A stretch of DNA of 6,993 nucleotides from JAPUDQ01 sp039916485. GTDB taxonomy: Bacteria; Patescibacteriota; Saccharimonadia; Saccharimonadales; Saccharimonadaceae. The translations under genes were made by a program, and so were the position numbers. Where the stretch lies: the NCBI GenBank assembly GCA_039916485.1, contig JBDSLH010000006.1:1-6993 (forward strand). Direction: 5' to 3'. Below the pieces are notes generated by a model. The model saw only the letters and a program-made list of their open reading frames with translations. It was not told where the DNA came from and did no database searches. Positions 4,662 through 6,993 of this stretch are shown here, one piece after another. How positions within the stretch are numbered: the first letter of the stretch is position 1; each line of letters opens with the position of its first letter.

Positions 4662-6251
4662 TTATTCCTTGGGATGCAACCATGTATAAATATCTTCACC
4701 TTTGCCCTCACCCATGGCAGCACGTAGCTGTTCTTTAGTGGCTTGCTGTACACCAATACCACTCCCAAATACTGCAATCAACTTTTTGCGAGTTGCTGGA
4801 CCGACACCAGGAATAGTATCAAGAATGCTTTTTGTTGCGCCCTTTCGCTTGAGAGTACTGTGGTAGCTCACAGCAAAACGATGCGACTCATTGCGAATCC
4901 TCTGTAGCAATTTCACGATATGGCTGCTTTTAGCTAGCGTAATTAATATAAAATCTTCGGAAGATTCTATCCCAGGCATCGTAACATCCTCGGCCTTTCT
5001 ACCATTATACGTTGACAGCGATGAGAGCGTTCTCGTCAGCACTTCAGGTACTTCATCGACTGTATATTCTTCTTGAGCCCATGCTTTGATAGCATCGATA
5101 TCCAGATGTACAGAAGATTTTTCAGTATGAACAACAATCTGTTCGTCTCGCTTTGCGAGACCAATAATAGGTACCGTTATCTGTAGCTCCTCCAACGCCT
5201 CTATGGCAGCCGATAGTTGTCCTTTGCCCCCATCTATCAAAATCAGGTCAGGTTTAGACCAATCCGTATGACGACCACTAAATCTACGTCTCATCGTCTC
5301 TCGCATATGGCCAAAATCATTATTTCCTGGCAATTGCATTTTAAATTTACGATACTCACTTTTATCAGCAAGTCCATTAGTTGCGACCACCATGCTGGCA
5401 ACATTGTTTGTCCCACTCATATGGCTGATGTCGTATCCTTCGATGCGACGAGGTATATCCTTCAGACCAAGTAGTCGTTGTAGTCCAGCCAGTCCATGGT
5501 CTTTGCTTATATTCATAAATTCACGATCGGAGAAAATAATTTGCTGGGATAACTGCTTAAGGTCTCGTAGTCGATTCCGCAACACTGCGGCTTCTTCATA
5601 CTGTTTTTCACTGCTAAGCGTTTTCATATCGCGCTCAAGCTCCCGAATAAGCGTTTTGCGATCACCATGGAGATATCTCATCAGCTTTTTAAGCGTTTTC
5701 TTGTATTCTTCAGATGTTGTTTTTTGTGCCTCAACACCAGGGCACAATCCAAGGTGATACTGCAAACATAATGTGTTCGGCATTCGTTCATGAACACTAT
5801 ACGGGAACACACGACGTAAATATCTCAGTGCTTTTTTAATTGCCCAGCCATTGTAGTACGGTCCAAAATAAGTTGCATCGTCATCATGAGGCTGCCTTGT
5901 AAATGATATTGCAGGATATGCTTCTCTCATTGGTATGCGGACAAAGAGTTGGCTCTTATCATCACGTAGCAATATGTTAAATCGAGGCATGTACCGCTTA
6001 ATCATTTCAGATTCGAGAAATAGTGCATCAAGTTCAGTCTCAACCTCGATCCATTCAACATCATCTATCTCGGCGACCAGTGCATCAGTCTTTACGTCCC
6101 GCACACGAGACTCTTGAAAATACTGACGCACTCTATTTTTGAGATTAGCGGCTTTGCCTACATAGATAACTTCTCCACTTTGGGACTTATGGAAGTAAAC
6201 ACCAGGTACTGTGGGCAGTTCTTTCAGCTTGTTCTGAAGTGTTAAAGTCAT
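4662..6251 (-). CDS. uvrC: Excinuclease ABC subunit UvrC
   Basis: The dual-incision nuclease of nucleotide excision repair, acting with UvrA/UvrB on damaged DNA. From ATG 6251 the product is 529 aa, shorter than the roughly 600 aa usual for UvrC. Domains: GIY-YIG nuclease (about 13-90: VPGVYF, VIYVGKA, KNRVRQYF, then LESEMIK and LLRDDKS); UVR/UvrB-binding motif (about 208-237: LSSEKQYEEAAVLRNRL); RNase H-like nuclease with GYDISH (272-277), LILIDGGKGQL (336-346), LAKRDEQI (365-372) and ESHRF (455-459); C-terminal helix-hairpin-helix (SILDTIPGVGPAT, 475-487). Two oddities: only two cysteines in the whole protein where UvrC usually has a four-Cys cluster, and an apparent insertion at about 387-430. 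A longer TTG start (6320) would reach into the MFS gene and adds no conserved sequence. The ATG at 6251 has a -10 six bases upstream but no Shine-Dalgarno. Confidence 0.96.
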   Translation of the reverse strand: MTLTLQNKLKELPTVPGVYFHKSQSGEVIYVGKAANLKNRVRQYFQESRVRDVKTDALVAEIDDVEWIEVETELDALFLESEMIKRYMPRFNILLRDDKSQLFVRIPMREAYPAISFTRQPHDDDATYFGPYYNGWAIKKALRYLRRVFPYSVHERMPNTLCLQYHLGLCPGVEAQKTTSEEYKKTLKKLMRYLHGDRKTLIRELERDMKTLSSEKQYEEAAVLRNRLRDLKQLSQQIIFSDREFMNISKDHGLAGLQRLLGLKDIPRRIEGYDISHMSGTNNVASMVVATNGLADKSEYRKFKMQLPGNNDFGHMRETMRRRFSGRHTDWSKPDLILIDGGKGQLSAAIEALEELQITVPIIGLAKRDEQIVVHTEKSSVHLDIDAIKAWAQEEYTVDEVPEVLTRTLSSLSTYNGRKAEDVTMPGIESSEDFILITLAKSSHIVKLLQRIRNESHRFAVSYHSTLKRKGATKSILDTIPGVGPATRKKLIAVFGSGIGVQQATKEQLRAAMGEGKGEDIYTWLHPKE

Positions 6252-6257
6252 GTATCT

Positions 6258-6265
6258 AGTATACC
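6258..6265 (-). promoter_or_regulatory. -10 element immediately before uvrC
   Basis: GGTATACT on the minus strand ends six bases before the uvrC ATG and overlaps the TAG stop of the MFS gene. Initiation about seven bases downstream would fall on the A of ATG itself, a leaderless transcript. No clear -35 is visible, and read-through from the MFS gene is also possible. Confidence 0.4.
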
Positions 6266-6993
6266 TAAGCAGTGTTATAACCGCTGGAAAGTAACCTGTA
6301 TGCTCTCGTTCTAAACGCAATAAGCGCTATGAGTATCATACAAATACCAGAGGCAAGAAATACTAGAGCGATGCCACGTACATCACCGGTTCCAAGTAAC
6401 CATTTAAATTGTTGCTGACCTGCATCTGTTTTCATGTATGGAAGAATGATAAACTCCGCGATAGGTCCTATCATAAATGCAGTAATTGGTGCAGCTGCGG
6501 ACTCGACACTTTGTGCAAATCCAAACACTCGACCTTGCTTTTCATATGGCACTACTCGCTGTATTATTGTCTGTTCAGCAGCTTCGGCAAATGGTACTGT
6601 CGCCATGTATAGCCAGATACCGACCGCATACAACCACCACCACTCACGAATCGTAAAGGTAGCTCCCAGGAATCCCATAACAATAAGTGTAAGTAATAAG
6701 GTTTTGATTGGATTTTTACCGAGCCCATACTTTGCAATCAACCCGCCACCAATAATGAAGCCTGTCCCAGCTACCGCAAACACAAATCCCCATTGTTCAA
6801 CAGTAAATATAGTCAAACCATACGGATCCATAAGCGCCATATAAACACCTCCGATAAGGTTGTTAAATGTGGCCATAATAATCAACGCGAAGAGTCCTGG
6901 GACTGCGTGTATAGCTGCAAGACTTCCTTTGATGTCGACCTTCTTCTGCTTGAGAGATGGGTCGTGCAAAATTTTCTTTTCAGTAATTTCTAT
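6265..6993 (-). CDS. MFS transporter, C-terminal half (cut by the window edge)
   Basis: The reading frame is open to the window edge. A TTG at 6969 is not a credible start, since the frame continues upstream and an MFS protein of about 400 aa would need roughly 160 more residues. The visible 242 residues hold about six TM segments, matching TM7-12. They fall (numbering from TTG 6969) at about 25-46, 58-80, 88-106, 110-127, 152-178 and 198-220. Between the second and third is a motif-A-like GGGLIAKYGLGKNP (73-86). The central loop QRVVPYEKQGRVFG (137-150) resembles the (V)PxxxxGRVF loop of the EntS-like MFS_3 exporters. The substrate is unknown; a drug or metabolite exporter is the usual guess. 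Its stop lies 13 bp before the uvrC ATG, so co-transcription is likely. Confidence 0.85.
   Translation of the reverse strand: MEITEKKILHDPSLKQKKVDIKGSLAAIHAVPGLFALIIMATFNNLIGGVYMALMDPYGLTIFTVEQWGFVFAVAGTGFIIGGGLIAKYGLGKNPIKTLLLTLIVMGFLGATFTIREWWWLYAVGIWLYMATVPFAEAAEQTIIQRVVPYEKQGRVFGFAQSVESAAAPITAFMIGPIAEFIILPYMKTDAGQQQFKWLLGTGDVRGIALVFLASGICMILIALIAFRTRAYRLLSSGYNTA

Noticed and set aside
6252..6320. Longer uvrC start (TTG at 6320, 23 extra residues)
   Set aside because: It lies inside the MFS coding region, adds no UvrC-like sequence, and the family begins just before the VPGVY motif, which fits the ATG at 6251.
6434..6844. Plus-strand 136-aa ORF opposite the MFS gene
   Set aside because: Antisense shadow of a well-supported MFS frame; composition follows the complementary codons.
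75..6993. UGA recoded as an amino acid (Gracilibacteria-type code)
   Set aside because: No in-frame TGA occurs in any well-supported gene. The absence of TGA stops among six genes is too small a sample to mean anything.

Overview
This window looks like an ordinary chromosomal segment of a streamlined bacterium, most likely a member of Patescibacteria/CPR and probably a Saccharibacteria (TM7)-like lineage. That placement is an inference. It rests on moderate GC, tight gene packing, very short 5' leaders, a compact UvrC carrying a CLQYHLGLCPGV segment that I associate with CPR proteins, and the small holin-like/SecG/solute-binding-protein cluster. No in-frame TGA interrupts any gene, so there is no sign of the UGA recoding seen in Gracilibacteria/Absconditabacteria. 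All complete genes end in TAA or TAG.

Layout. (1) 15-50 is a perfect hairpin terminator, followed on the minus strand by an FAD-linked (GlcD/D-lactate dehydrogenase-like) oxidase at 75-1745. (2) 1746-1952 is a divergent control region. It carries a minus-strand extended -10 for the oxidase, a strong plus-strand promoter at 1796-1824, a GAA-loop hairpin, and a second -10 just before a plus-strand tRNA-Leu(GAG) at 1953-2040. (3) 2041-2219 has no protein gene but is the most unusual part of the window. The last 21 nt of the tRNA plus its terminator form a 70-bp segment that is repeated perfectly 121 bp further on, with a 51-bp hairpin-bearing spacer between the copies. This is what a remnant of site-specific integration at a tRNA 3' end would look like. 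(4) 2220-6993 is a minus-strand gene train, in transcription order: MFS transporter (cut by the window edge), uvrC, a four-TM holin-superfamily-IV-like membrane protein, secG, and a membrane-anchored family-5 (peptide-type) solute-binding protein.

How the genes relate. The last three genes of the train are tightly coupled: the membrane protein and secG overlap by 14 bp, and the solute-binding protein's Shine-Dalgarno overlaps the secG stop codon. This pairs a Sec translocon subunit with an exported Sec substrate. Internal genes (secG, SBP) have clear Shine-Dalgarno sequences. Three other genes (oxidase, uvrC, holin-like) lack clear ones and instead have GGTATNNT-type -10 elements 6-11 nt before their ATG, suggesting leaderless or near-leaderless mRNAs. 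The SBP and tRNA-Leu units converge on the shared, duplicated terminator.

I found no CRISPR array, transposase, integrase gene, toxin-antitoxin pair or defence system. The leads worth pursuing are the tRNA-Leu repeat, the leaderless promoter pattern, and several lineage-specific protein oddities (UvrC with two cysteines and an insertion; oxidase with an altered signature; Cys-free anchored SBP).
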